Assembly: GCA_012839215.1 (NCBI GenBank)
Contig: DUNV01000022.1
Coordinates: 1 to 53,605 of the forward strand
Direction of reading: 5' to 3'
DNA: 53,605 nucleotides
From: Bacillota bacterium
Lineage (GTDB): Bacteria; Bacillota; Dethiobacteria; DTU022; UBA8154
The position numbers were made by a program, and so were the translations under genes. A model generated the notes under the pieces. The model was not told the DNA's origin. It was given only the letters and a program-made list of their open reading frames with translations, and made no database searches. This document shows, piece after piece, positions 8,390 through 16,790 of the stretch. Numbering within the stretch: the first letter of the stretch is position 1; each line of letters begins with the position of its first letter.

Positions 8390-9226
8390 TTAGTCATCCC
8401 TGCCCTTTGTTCCCCTGTATTTATTCTCCAGTGACAGGCGGAAGGTATCGCTACGCAGACCCCTACGCAGCGATTCAAGGGCAAGAACGTCACGCCCCCG
8501 AATATTTCCCAGGTTGACGTTGGAACCAAATGCGGTAATAAATTGTATTTGCTGGGTTTTTAGCGGTGCTTCCCAGATAATCTGCTCGGGGCTGGGTGCC
8601 TGTGCTATCAACTCGGCCAATTGTTCTTTTTTGATCTCCCCCTTTTCTGTAAAGATCGTCACATTTTTGCCGGATTCTCTGGCCTCAAGAATAACCTTGA
8701 AAGCTCCATCTTCTAAATCCCTGCCGATTTGCTCGGCCATTGATCTGGGCCGAAAGGTTTCACCGGTTTCCTTTTTCCCTACCTCTGCTAAAACTAGAAA
8801 TCCCATTCTGATTGCTGTCTGGATTGCCCTGCTTCTTTCCCTGGGGGGCAGAAATATGGTCCCATCCGATATCTCAATGGTGGTAAACCCCAGTTCCCTA
8901 GCTCTGACTAGAAATGAGGTAAATTTGCCCTGGGTGAGGGCAATTTCGGCAAAAGTCCCCCCCGGGTAAATCCTGATTCCTGAAGAATTGATGATCCCAA
9001 TTTTTTGTTTTAAAAAGGCCTGATCATAAAGAGCAGAGGTGCCAAACCCCAGCTTCCAAAAATCTATGTACCCGGCACCCATCTCCAGCAGATCCCTTGT
9101 TTCCCCCGGGCCCATACCCATGTCAATGATCATTGTCAGGCCGCTTTGGCGCGGCTTGATGGTCCTATTCCCCAGGGGGAATGAAAAATCAAGTTCCCAG
9201 CCATTATTTATTTTTTTTTCATCCAA
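8390..9226 (-). CDS. comA: Phosphosulfolactate synthase (ComA/YitD family)
   Basis: TIM-barrel enzyme of 278 aa expected to add sulfite to phosphoenolpyruvate, giving (R)-phosphosulfolactate. Family signatures are KPRQSGLTMIIDMGMGPG near residue 25, GAGYIDFWKLGFGTS near 50, and TIEISDGTI near 115. In methanogens this starts coenzyme M synthesis. In spore formers the homologue YitD is linked with sulfolactate in spores. The TTG start has AAAGGAG about 10 nt upstream. No comB or comC homologue lies nearby, so the pathway in this organism is inferred. Confidence 0.88.
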   Translation of the reverse strand: MDEKKINNGWELDFSFPLGNRTIKPRQSGLTMIIDMGMGPGETRDLLEMGAGYIDFWKLGFGTSALYDQAFLKQKIGIINSSGIRIYPGGTFAEIALTQGKFTSFLVRARELGFTTIEISDGTIFLPPRERSRAIQTAIRMGFLVLAEVGKKETGETFRPRSMAEQIGRDLEDGAFKVILEARESGKNVTIFTEKGEIKKEQLAELIAQAPSPEQIIWEAPLKTQQIQFITAFGSNVNLGNIRGRDVLALESLRRGLRSDTFRLSLENKYRGTKGRDD

Positions 9227-9395
9227 GGTTACTTCTCTCCTTTTTTAGCTTCTATTTCTATCTGGTTGACAGAGCTATTTTATTCCTTCAGCAGTAGAAG
9301 GGTGCCAGGGGGATGAAAAATAGCATCGCCGGCTGAATAAATTTTCCTACATAAAGCTAAACTAAAGCAGGATAAAGGAAGGGAGAAAAGATAGA

Positions 9396-10391
9396 ATGGA
9401 AAATTCAAACAAATTTGTAGCGGTCAAAGCATTAGTTTTTTTTGTTATCACAGTTGCCTTGTTTTCGATATTAATCTTTTTGGCGGGGTGTAATGCCATA
9501 GGAATGGGGGGTAATGCCCAGCCCTCCCTTCCGGGGGGATTGGAGGCGGACGAGGGGAAGGAACCCCGGATCTCAGTTTATATTGCCGAAAAAGAGACTG
9601 TGGAGGAAATGCCCATAGAGGAGTACATTGCCGGGGTTGTTGCCGGAGAAATGGACCCCAATTGGCCGCTGTCAGCGCTTGCCGCCCAGGCCATTATTGC
9701 CAGAACATTCACCCTGCAACAAATTGATGAAAAAGGAGGGGTGCCCGGGCGGAATGCCCATGCTTCGACGGATACTGAAGAATTTCAGGCCTACAGCACC
9801 GCTGATATCACGCCTAGGGTTAGGGAGGCAGTAGAATTGACACGCGGCAAGGCCATCTGTTATCGAAATCAATTTATCAGAGCCTGGTTTAGTGCCTATG
9901 CGGGCCCCAGGACGGCCAGGGCAGATGAGGGCCTGAGTTTTGAGGGGAAAAATCCTCCCTATATACATATCGTTGCCAGCCCCGGGGAGGAAATAATTCC
10001 TTCGGAGGAGGCCAATTGGTCGGCAATCTTCCCCCTGGAAAGGGTCCGGGAAGTGATTGGGGAGGCAACGGGGAGGGATCCGGGGGTTGTCGAGCGTGTG
10101 GAAATAAAGAAAAAGGGCCCTTCCGGCCGGGCCGTTACCTTTGCCGTTAACGATCAGAAAATTTCCGGGCCGGGGATGCGTCTGGGGCTGGGGAGCAAGG
10201 AGATGCGTTCCACATATATTGACGAAATGAATGTGCAAGGAAATATGCTGCATCTATCGGGGACCGGTTTTGGCCATGGCGTTGGCATGTGCCAATGGGG
10301 TGCCAGGGCGCTGGCCGAACAGGGTAAAACTCCGGAGGATATTATTAATTATTTCTACCGCAAAATAAAAATTATCAAGCTTTGGGATTAA
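9396..10391 (+). CDS. spoIID: SpoIID/LytB-domain lipoprotein
   Basis: 331 aa. The N-terminal signal ends in LAGC, a lipobox, so it is probably a lipoprotein on the outer face of the membrane, unlike the single-pass SpoIID of Bacillus. The SpoIID domain follows, with VEEMPIEEYIAGVVAGEM near residue 68, AAQAIIARTF near 96, and the GTGFGHGVGMCQWGA signature near 297. SpoIID is a lytic transglycosylase needed for engulfment. The location apart from spoIIQ/spoIIID suggests it may be a second paralogue. RBS AAGGGAG. Confidence 0.88.
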   Translation: MENSNKFVAVKALVFFVITVALFSILIFLAGCNAIGMGGNAQPSLPGGLEADEGKEPRISVYIAEKETVEEMPIEEYIAGVVAGEMDPNWPLSALAAQAIIARTFTLQQIDEKGGVPGRNAHASTDTEEFQAYSTADITPRVREAVELTRGKAICYRNQFIRAWFSAYAGPRTARADEGLSFEGKNPPYIHIVASPGEEIIPSEEANWSAIFPLERVREVIGEATGRDPGVVERVEIKKKGPSGRAVTFAVNDQKISGPGMRLGLGSKEMRSTYIDEMNVQGNMLHLSGTGFGHGVGMCQWGARALAEQGKTPEDIINYFYRKIKIIKLWD

Positions 10392-10443
10392 CGGCATGAC
10401 TGCCTTGCTGATTAATGTATTCTTTTGTATGTAATTTTGCTAT

Positions 10444-10473
10444 GGAATATATCTTGAACCTTTCCTATATAAT
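10444..10473 (+). promoter_or_regulatory. Putative SigE promoter of yabPQ
   Basis: GGAATAT, 15 nt, TATATAAT resembles the mother-cell SigE consensus (KMATATT, 14-15 nt, CATACAMT). In Bacillus yabP and yabQ belong to the SigE regulon, which supports the call. A SigA reading of the same TATAAT is also possible. Confidence 0.55.
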
Positions 10474-10496
10474 GTACTAAAAAGGAGAGGTTTTTT

Positions 10497-10796
10497 ATGG
10501 AGGAAAAGTATATTTCCAAACAGATGACAAACCGGCATAGGCTGCTGATTGAAAACCGGGAAAAAATGGAGATCAACGGTGTTTTGCATGTGGACAGCTT
10601 TGATGATCGGGAAATTATTTTAGAGACCGATCAAGGCTTGTTGGCTATGCGCGGGGAGGAGTTACATATTAGAAATTTGAACCTTGAACAGGGCGAACTG
10701 ACAGTAGAAGGTTTTTTACTGGAGCTGGCCTATTCTGAGATTAGGGGTTCTCGCAAGGATCGGGGAAAAAGTTTTTTCGAGCGTCTTTTCAAGTAA
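10497..10796 (+). CDS. yabP: Sporulation protein YabP
   Basis: 99 aa, the usual size. It has the YabP family pattern: NRHRLLIENREKMEINGVLHVDSFDDREIILET near the start and a second beta-rich half (LLAMRGEELHIRNLNLEQGELTVEG). YabP is a mother-cell protein needed for spore formation; its molecular role is unknown. RBS AAAGGAGAGG. It is followed directly (TAA-ATG) by yabQ, and a SigE-like promoter lies upstream. Confidence 0.93.
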   Translation: MEEKYISKQMTNRHRLLIENREKMEINGVLHVDSFDDREIILETDQGLLAMRGEELHIRNLNLEQGELTVEGFLLELAYSEIRGSRKDRGKSFFERLFK

Positions 10797-11231
10797 ATGC
10801 CAGATTTTTCCGTTGGCCAGCAGGTTTTTGTGTTTTTTCTAATTCTTTTTACTGGGCTATTTTCCGGGATTATCTTCGATTTTTTCAGGGTTATGAAAAA
10901 TGTACTTTTCCTTCCCTCCAAATTTCTTTTCCTAAGCGATCTTATTGTTTCCCTGGTGTTAACCCTGCTCGTCTTTAAACTGCTGTTAGTATACCATTGG
11001 GGTGAAATGAGGGCCTACATTTTTATATCTTTTTTTGGCGGAATTATACTATATTATCTTTTTTGGGGCCGGTATTGTACCAGAGTTTTTTATCGCTATT
11101 TTAGAAGATCTTTTAAAATTGTCATGAAAATTATTTCTTTTATGAAGGATTTTTCCGGCCGGGGCAGAATTAAAATAAGGCAGATGATAAAATATTTTGG
11201 ATCCCTTTTTCGAAAGGAAAAACAATTGTGA
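10797..11231 (+). CDS. yabQ: Spore cortex biosynthesis protein YabQ
   Basis: 144 aa with three or four hydrophobic helices and a basic C-terminal tail (SGRGRIKIRQMIK). The family start is recognisable (GLFSGIIFDFFRVMKN). YabQ is a mother-cell membrane protein required for cortex formation in Bacillus. The start ATG abuts the yabP stop, and the 3' end overlaps divIC by 4 bp (GTGA), so the three genes are translationally linked. Confidence 0.92.
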   Translation: MPDFSVGQQVFVFFLILFTGLFSGIIFDFFRVMKNVLFLPSKFLFLSDLIVSLVLTLLVFKLLLVYHWGEMRAYIFISFFGGIILYYLFWGRYCTRVFYRYFRRSFKIVMKIISFMKDFSGRGRIKIRQMIKYFGSLFRKEKQL

Positions 11232-11536
11232 AAGAAAAAGTTATCAGGTATCCAGTCCCCCGCCGGAAAAAGGTGGGCCAAAGGCTAGTTTTGGGGCTTA
11301 TTTTTTGTTTTATATTAGCGGGTGCATGTTTATGCCTAGGACAAACTTTAAACTTTCGCGAAGCTAGGGACGAATTGGCACGTTTGGAAAGGAAGCGGGA
11401 TATGCTACGGGAGGAAACAGAGCTATTAAGGGAAGAAAGCTTGATGTTGCACGATCAGGAATACATTGAGATACAGGCAAGAAAACATCTGGGGATGGTG
11501 CGCCCTGGGGAAATTCTTTTTTTTGTCGGGGAATAA
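11228..11536 (+). CDS. divIC: Septum formation initiator DivIC/FtsB
   Basis: 102-aa bitopic membrane protein. A short basic cytoplasmic tail is followed by one helix (about residues 20-38), a coiled coil rich in Glu and Arg (about 42-78) and a short C-terminal domain (EIQARKHLGMVRPGEILFF) typical of DivIC/FtsB. In the divisome it pairs with FtsL and DivIB. GTG start overlapping yabQ. Confidence 0.92.
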   Translation: MKEKVIRYPVPRRKKVGQRLVLGLIFCFILAGACLCLGQTLNFREARDELARLERKRDMLREETELLREESLMLHDQEYIEIQARKHLGMVRPGEILFFVGE

Positions 11537-11570
11537 GAGGCTATTTTATATCACTTAGGGCCCGAATATC

Positions 11571-11598
11571 TTGACAATTTGCCAAGAGTAGATATAAT
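11571..11598 (+). promoter_or_regulatory. SigA promoter of yabR
   Basis: Perfect TTGACA and perfect TATAAT separated by 16 nt, 49 nt before the ATG. Confidence 0.85.
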
Positions 11599-11646
11599 CT
11601 AGCAATAGAACCATTTATCTTTAAATTTAAGGAGGATAATTTTTAG

Positions 11647-12060
11647 ATGTCGTCGCTTCAGGTTGGGAGTATCGTGGAAGGGGTGGTTACAGGGATTACA
11701 AATTTTGGTGCATTTGTTCTCTTACCCAATGGGGAAACGGGTTTGGTGCATATTTCCGAGGTTGCTGATTCCTACGTTAAGGATATCAACGAACATTTGC
11801 AGAAGAAAGATAAGATTAAGGTAAAAATTCTTTCAGTCAATGGGGATGGCAAGGTGGGGCTTTCCATCAGGAGAGCTTCCCCGGTTGAAAGGAAAGAATA
11901 TGCACGCAGGGGTTCACGGATGTCCGGTTCCATGAGAATGTCTTTTGAAGATAAGATCAGCAAATTTATGAAGGAAAGCGATGAGAAACAACAGGATTTA
12001 CGGAAAAATACCGATTCTAAAAGGGGTGGCGGTCGGAGCTATCGGCATAGTTTCGATTAA
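11647..12060 (+). CDS. yabR: S1-domain RNA-binding protein YabR
   Basis: 137 aa. One S1 domain covers residues 1-75 (VGSIVEGVVTGITNFGAFVLL, VHISEVADSYVKDI, KVKILSVNGDGKVGLSIRRA). A Ser/Arg/Lys-rich, probably disordered tail follows. It is similar to the S1 repeats of polynucleotide phosphorylase and general stress protein 13. RBS AAGGAGG. It has its own strong promoter, separate from divIC. Confidence 0.92.
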   Translation: MSSLQVGSIVEGVVTGITNFGAFVLLPNGETGLVHISEVADSYVKDINEHLQKKDKIKVKILSVNGDGKVGLSIRRASPVERKEYARRGSRMSGSMRMSFEDKISKFMKESDEKQQDLRKNTDSKRGGGRSYRHSFD

Positions 12061-12154
12061 TTTTTTTTATAGTTCAGGCACTTATAAGTATTTTTAAATA
12101 TGCTAAATTCGTTGCAATTTTTATTTTTTATAATTTTAATTATAAAAAACGATC

Positions 12155-12180
12155 AGGCACCCTTTGGTGCCTTTATTGTT
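12155..12180 (+). terminator. Terminator after yabR
   Basis: AGGCACC, CTTT, GGTGCCT, followed by TTATTGTT. Perfect 7-bp stem. Confidence 0.85.
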
Positions 12181-12226
12181 AATAAATAAAGGGAAAAAGG
12201 GTAACCTTGGCGAAGTTAAATATAAG

Positions 12227-12252
12227 GAGGCGATCTGTCGCCTCTTGTTTTA
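12227..12252 (+). terminator. Second terminator-like hairpin before iclR
   Basis: GAGGCGA, TCTG, TCGCCTC, followed by TTGTTTTAT. It lies 55 nt after the first terminator and only 28 nt before the iclR start. It could be a leader attenuator or a back-up terminator. Confidence 0.7.
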
Positions 12253-12279
12253 TCTATTTATGTAGGAGAAAGGTAGGTA

Positions 12280-13071
12280 GTGCCGTTGGGGAAGTTAACA
12301 GTTACAGCAAAAAAGCCGGAAAAGAGATACAGCGCCCCTGTATTATACAAGGCTTTTGCTATTTTGGAGGAAATTGCTATCGATCAACATGGCCTGGGAA
12401 TAAGCGATCTTGCCCGTAAGCTAAATATGTCCAAAGGTACAGTACACGGGATTATACAGGCTTTTCTCGATCTGGGAGCTATCCGGGAGAATACCCATAA
12501 GAAATTCAGGCTGGGGCCTTTGCTCATTAAACTCGGTAATATGGCCCTCGATGGTGAGGATCTTAGAATTATGTCGCGTCCTTATATGGAAGAATTATAT
12601 AAAGAATTTGGGGAAACTATCTTTTTGGGCACCTTTGATGGCCGGAGGGCAACCATCATCGATAAGGTTGAAAAACCTTACGCCTTAAAAATTTCTGCCC
12701 CGATAGGGGCCAAAATACCCCTTTTGGCCGGAGCCACGGGTAAAATATTTTTATCAAGCCTGGAGGAAGAGGATATACAAAGACTCCTGGCTAAAAAATC
12801 CTTTACAAAATTTAACCAGGATTCTTTTGCCAATGCAGAGGATTTTTTAAAGGAAATAAAGAAGGTAAAAAAGCAGGGCTTTGCCACGGATTATGAAGAG
12901 TATCTTCAGGGTGTCAATGCTGTTTCCGTTCCGATCAAGGATAGCTATGGCCGCATTGCGGCAGCTATTTGGATGGTGGGGTTTTCCAGTGCTTTTGATG
13001 CTGCTAAGATTGAACGTGCTAAAGAGGCCATGATTGCTGCTGCAAAAAAAATTAGCCATTATAAGGAATAA
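12280..13071 (+). CDS. IclR family transcriptional regulator
   Basis: 263 aa. The winged-helix HTH is at about residues 22-80 (LGISDLARKLNMSKGTVHGIIQAF). The IclR effector-binding domain runs from about 90 to 262 (ETIFLGTFDGRRATIIDKVE, FATDYEEYLQGVNAVSVPI). It is a DNA-binding repressor or activator responding to a small carboxylate-type ligand; the ligand is not predictable. The GTG start has AGGAGAAAGG upstream. It lies downstream of two stacked terminators, so it should have its own promoter, which was not clearly seen. Confidence 0.9.
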   Translation: MPLGKLTVTAKKPEKRYSAPVLYKAFAILEEIAIDQHGLGISDLARKLNMSKGTVHGIIQAFLDLGAIRENTHKKFRLGPLLIKLGNMALDGEDLRIMSRPYMEELYKEFGETIFLGTFDGRRATIIDKVEKPYALKISAPIGAKIPLLAGATGKIFLSSLEEEDIQRLLAKKSFTKFNQDSFANAEDFLKEIKKVKKQGFATDYEEYLQGVNAVSVPIKDSYGRIAAAIWMVGFSSAFDAAKIERAKEAMIAAAKKISHYKE

Positions 13072-13101
13072 TAGACGGACCTAACTTGCGAGGTGTGTCA
13101 G

Positions 13102-14040
13102 TTGAAATATTCCCTATGTCGGGAAATTGCCGCGAATATTTCTACCGTGATTGTGGGGAAATCCACTTCTCTTGAGCTTTTGTTGGTGGCCCTTCTGGCC
13201 GAGGGGCATGTCCTGTTGGAGGATGTTCCCGGAGTTGGCAAAACGTTATTGGCCAAATCATTGGCCCGGGCCATCGGGGGCTCCTTTAAGCGTGTGCAAT
13301 TTACACCGGATTTGTTACCTTCCGACATTACCGGTTTTAATATTTATGATCCCAAGGCGGGGCGGCTCACCTTTCAGCCCGGTCCGGTTATGGCCAATGT
13401 TCTACTTGCCGATGAAATCAATAGGACAATCCCGCGTACACAATCCAGCCTACTGGAAAGCATGGAGGAAAGGCAGGTAACTATCGATGGGGTAACCATG
13501 CCCCTTCCTAGCCCTTTTTTTGTTATTGCCACGCAAAATCCCATCGAACAGGAGGGGACTTTCCCACTGCCCGAGGCCCAGATGGATCGTTTCCTTTTGC
13601 GCGTAGATCTTGGCTACCCCTCCAAGGCCGAGGAAAAATTAATTCTGGAGCGTTTCCAGGAGGGGGATCCCCTGGAGCGTCTGCAGGCTGTGGCCACCCC
13701 CGGGGATGTCAAGGTGATGCAACGGGAAAGAAAAAGTATTGGCGTGTCGCCAGGCATTAGGAATTATATTGTCGATATTGTCAGTACGACACGCCGGTCA
13801 CCCTTTCTCCGTTTTGGGGCCAGCCCCCGCAGTTCCCTGCATCTTATGCGTGCCGCCCAGGCTTATGCTGCCCTTTGTGGCAGGGGATATGTTCTTCCAG
13901 ATGATGTGAAATTTCTTTCTAAACCAGTTTTAGCTCATCGACTTATACTTAAAAATGAAGAAAAAATACGTGGCATGACTGCTGGAAAAATTCTTGACGA
14001 GGTGGTAGCCGGAGTGGTTGTGCCCGGCGCGGAGGTATAA
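13102..14040 (+). CDS. MoxR-type AAA+ ATPase
   Basis: 312 aa. Walker A is EDVPGVGKTLLAKSLA (near residue 45), Walker B is VLLADEINRTIPRTQ (near 108), and sensor 1 is FVIATQNPIEQEGTFPLPEAQ. A C-terminal lid domain ends with the PASPR-type stretch GASPRSSLHLMRAAQA. MoxR ATPases act as chaperones for neighbouring DUF58/VWA proteins. TTG at 13102 (GAGGTG 6 nt upstream) is preferred to the GTG at 13093, which lacks an RBS. First gene of a three-gene set. Confidence 0.93.
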   Translation: MKYSLCREIAANISTVIVGKSTSLELLLVALLAEGHVLLEDVPGVGKTLLAKSLARAIGGSFKRVQFTPDLLPSDITGFNIYDPKAGRLTFQPGPVMANVLLADEINRTIPRTQSSLLESMEERQVTIDGVTMPLPSPFFVIATQNPIEQEGTFPLPEAQMDRFLLRVDLGYPSKAEEKLILERFQEGDPLERLQAVATPGDVKVMQRERKSIGVSPGIRNYIVDIVSTTRRSPFLRFGASPRSSLHLMRAAQAYAALCGRGYVLPDDVKFLSKPVLAHRLILKNEEKIRGMTAGKILDEVVAGVVVPGAEV

Positions 14041-14041
14041 A

Positions 14042-15244
14042 GTGGAAAACCCCGCTGGCAAGCCGGTGGAAAGGGAGCTGCCTTCACTTTTTGTAGAAAG
14101 ATTTTTTCAATTTCTGGCCCTGTTGCTTCTGTTCATTTCCCTTCTTTGGGGCCAAAACCACCTGATCTATCTCTCAGTTCTTCTATTGACGATGATCAAT
14201 GGGGCCAAACTATGGTGCAAACTGGGTGCCAGGAATGCTAGCGCCGTGGTGGAAATTGATCGCCAAAAGGCCTTCCCCGGAGAAAAGATCCTACTCGGTT
14301 GCCGCCTGCAAAACAGCAGTTGGCTGCCAATTTGGCTGCAAATCGAAATCCCTCTGGCCCGGGGCTTTTTTAATTCCGGGGTAAGCCTGCTCCGTGGGGG
14401 TGGCGGGCTCATCTGGAGGGAAAAAATTGCCTGGGAATGGGAGCTGGTGGCACCCGGCCGGGGTTATCATAAGGTAGGCCCCCTGAATTTGATCAGCGGG
14501 GATCTGCTGGGTTTTTTCCAGCAAAAGAGGGAGGCGGTGCCCTCCCTTTGGCTGACAGTTTATCCACGCATTGTTAATCTCAGGCCGCTTTCGGTTTCCA
14601 TGAAGGAGTTTTTTGGGGACCGAAAGGGGAAAAGCCCCATCGAGGATCCGGCCTATCCGGTGGCAACGAGGGATTACCGCCTGGGTAGCCCGGCCAGGCA
14701 TATCCATTGGAAAGCTACTTTGCGCCACAATCGTTTGCAGGAAAAAGTGTTTGAGCATACCCTGCGTAAAAAAGTTTTTTTAGCCATCGATGTCGAACAG
14801 TTTCAAAAGCAGGCGGATGAGGAGGGTTTTGAGGCTGTTCTGGAAGTGGTTGCCAGTCTGGTTCTGCAGTTACATGCCCAAGGCTGTTCGACCGGGCTTG
14901 TTTCCAATGGCTTGTCATTTCTACCGGGGCCCGTTGTTTTATCATTATCGAGGGGGGAGGAGCACCTGCAATCCCTTTTGCAGGCACTGGCACTATTGCG
15001 TCTGGAAACCGGAAAATCTATGGCGGGGATGTTCCGTGGGTTACCGGATTTTTTAAGGGGTTCCGTGGGCCTGTGTTTTGCTCATCACCGTGGCCTGGAA
15101 GTGGAGGAATTCGCAGAAATATTGCAGATTAATAAGATTTCGGCGGCTTTTATATTGAATAGCTCCCCGGGCGGGCATCTGGAAAAAACAGGACACAGCA
15201 TTTATAATTTGGAAGAGATCCGTGGGGGTGCAGCCGATGTCTAG
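14042..15244 (+). CDS. DUF58 domain protein
   Basis: 400 aa. Two N-terminal membrane helices (about 15-55) are followed by a beta-rich segment. The DUF58 signature DYRLGSPARHIHWKATLRH lies near residue 205, and a von Willebrand-like fold follows (FLAIDVEQ). Such proteins sit at the membrane and work with MoxR. The GTG start has GGAGG 6 nt upstream and follows the moxR stop by one base. The ORF-track start at 14018 lies inside moxR and is rejected. The 3' end overlaps the next gene by 8 bp. Confidence 0.9.
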   Translation: MENPAGKPVERELPSLFVERFFQFLALLLLFISLLWGQNHLIYLSVLLLTMINGAKLWCKLGARNASAVVEIDRQKAFPGEKILLGCRLQNSSWLPIWLQIEIPLARGFFNSGVSLLRGGGGLIWREKIAWEWELVAPGRGYHKVGPLNLISGDLLGFFQQKREAVPSLWLTVYPRIVNLRPLSVSMKEFFGDRKGKSPIEDPAYPVATRDYRLGSPARHIHWKATLRHNRLQEKVFEHTLRKKVFLAIDVEQFQKQADEEGFEAVLEVVASLVLQLHAQGCSTGLVSNGLSFLPGPVVLSLSRGEEHLQSLLQALALLRLETGKSMAGMFRGLPDFLRGSVGLCFAHHRGLEVEEFAEILQINKISAAFILNSSPGGHLEKTGHSIYNLEEIRGGAADV

Positions 15245-16637
15245 AACAAAAAATGTATTTATTGCATTTTTTGCCGGCAGCATGGAACTATGCTGGTTGT
15301 ACTCCCTTGTTTTCTTCTTTTTCTACCAGCTTACCGCCAGACAAATTCCTCCCATGGGGGGGATTTTCGCCTTTGGGCTAGCGGCGACGCTGCGATTTTT
15401 TACGAGGAATAAAGGATGGAGGGTCATTTATATTCTTGGTCTTCACCTAACCGGTTTTTTTCTGACAATGCTGGCAGCCGTATATATGGGCGATAACTGG
15501 TCGGTACCTTGGAATAACCTTGGCTGGTTGGCTGAGGCCGGGGCAAAATTTGGCGATTTTTCGGCAGGGGCATTCCTTGTTGCCGTGGCCTCCCTTGTTC
15601 TTTTCTCCTGGATTTCCGGATTATGCTTTGCCGGGCGAAGGCCAGTTTATTCGACGGTGACTTCCCGTTTTGATCTTGGTATTATTGTCTTCTTTTTCCT
15701 GTTTCTTATCGAAGGTGGTTTGGGGGAGCAAGTGCCTGCCATGTCATCCTGCCTCTTTATGTTTTTTCTTTTCGGTATGCTTTCCATTGCACTGGTCCGC
15801 AGCCAGGGAGATGGTAATAAAGAATCCCCTTTCTATTTTGGAAGATTGGGTTTTATCTTTATGCTTTCCTCGGTAGTGCTGCTTTTGGCGGGTGGAATTG
15901 TTTTTTTCTTTTTGCCGGGTATGTCTTCGCTGGCTGACACAGGTTATCTTTGCGGTAAAAAAATTTTTGCCCCCCTACTAAACCTCTTCCTGAAGATTCT
16001 ATCCTTTCTTTTTTGCCGCCGTGCCCTGCGGCAGGAACCTGTGGGCCCCGGCGCATCCGGGGGAGGCCTTTCTATCCCGGAAACAATTATGGGGGCCGGT
16101 AGCCCCCTATGGGAAAAAATATTCACCCTGGGAGTTTTTGTCCTTGTTGGCATTGCCATTATCGTTATTGCCGGATGGGGTTTTTACCGCTTTTATTCCT
16201 GGCTTTTTTCCCATACTGCCGGACGGAAAAAAACCGGTTCCGCCTGGGATGCATTATTCATGCGTTTGATTATCATAGGGCAAAAATGCCGGTTCTTTCT
16301 ACTTTATTGTCTTAGAGTCTTCTCCAAACCTGTACAACGGAAGGATGGGGCCCGGATCTACCAAAAACTCTTGTCCTGGGGTAGAAACGGGGGTTTCCCC
16401 AGACGTTTTGCGGAAACGCCCGGGGAATATGGGGCAAGGCTAGGCAGGCATTTTCCCCCCCTTAGGGGAGAAATTAGTCTGATTATTGATGGCTATCATG
16501 ACGAGACATATGGTGAGCAGGAACTGGACAAAGCCAGTGGAAAGAAAATCCAGCGGGCCTGGCGCAGGCTGGCCAGTCCCTTTTGTTGGGTACTCCGGTT
16601 GAAAACAAGATTTTTAACAGTAATCAGGGGTGGATAA
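15237..16637 (+). CDS. Polytopic membrane protein with C-terminal DUF4129-like segment
   Basis: 466 aa. About eight to ten hydrophobic helices occupy residues 1-335. A C-terminal cytoplasmic or external tail (RIYQKLLSWGRNGGFPRR, ETPGEYGARLGRHF) matches the DUF4129 pattern found at the end of TgpA-type transglutaminase proteins. No Cys/His/Asp transglutaminase core is visible, so this is the partner minus the enzyme domain. ATG at 15237 is preferred, overlapping the DUF58 gene. Predicted to form a membrane complex with the two upstream proteins. Confidence 0.75.
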   Translation: MSRTKNVFIAFFAGSMELCWLYSLVFFFFYQLTARQIPPMGGIFAFGLAATLRFFTRNKGWRVIYILGLHLTGFFLTMLAAVYMGDNWSVPWNNLGWLAEAGAKFGDFSAGAFLVAVASLVLFSWISGLCFAGRRPVYSTVTSRFDLGIIVFFFLFLIEGGLGEQVPAMSSCLFMFFLFGMLSIALVRSQGDGNKESPFYFGRLGFIFMLSSVVLLLAGGIVFFFLPGMSSLADTGYLCGKKIFAPLLNLFLKILSFLFCRRALRQEPVGPGASGGGLSIPETIMGAGSPLWEKIFTLGVFVLVGIAIIVIAGWGFYRFYSWLFSHTAGRKKTGSAWDALFMRLIIIGQKCRFFLLYCLRVFSKPVQRKDGARIYQKLLSWGRNGGFPRRFAETPGEYGARLGRHFPPLRGEISLIIDGYHDETYGEQELDKASGKKIQRAWRRLASPFCWVLRLKTRFLTVIRGG

Positions 16638-16694
16638 TAATTTCGCCCTTTTTTTGTTGCGGAACATTGTTATTGCAGTAGAATCAAGGATGAA

Positions 16695-16762
16695 TTTGTC
16701 ATAAATATAATTTCTTTAACTTACCCCCTTTGACAAACTTTTCCTGCCCGGAGGGCTATAAT
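16695..16762 (+). promoter_or_regulatory. Spo0A-type promoter of spoIIE
   Basis: TTGACA (16730-16735) and TATAAT (16757-16762) are both perfect but are 21 bp apart. This is the abnormal spacing known for Spo0A-activated SigA promoters such as spoIIE and spoIIG of Bacillus. TTTGTCAAA on the minus strand (16729-16737) is a perfect 0A box (TTTGTCRAA), and TTTGTCATA (16695-16703) is an 8/9 match. Together these predict activation by phosphorylated Spo0A. Confidence 0.85.
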
Positions 16763-16790
16763 AGCGTTATTCGGGCAAAATGCCACTTTA

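Noticed and set aside
12207-12419. 70-codon ORF before iclR
   Set aside because: It covers a terminator hairpin and overlaps iclR in another frame.
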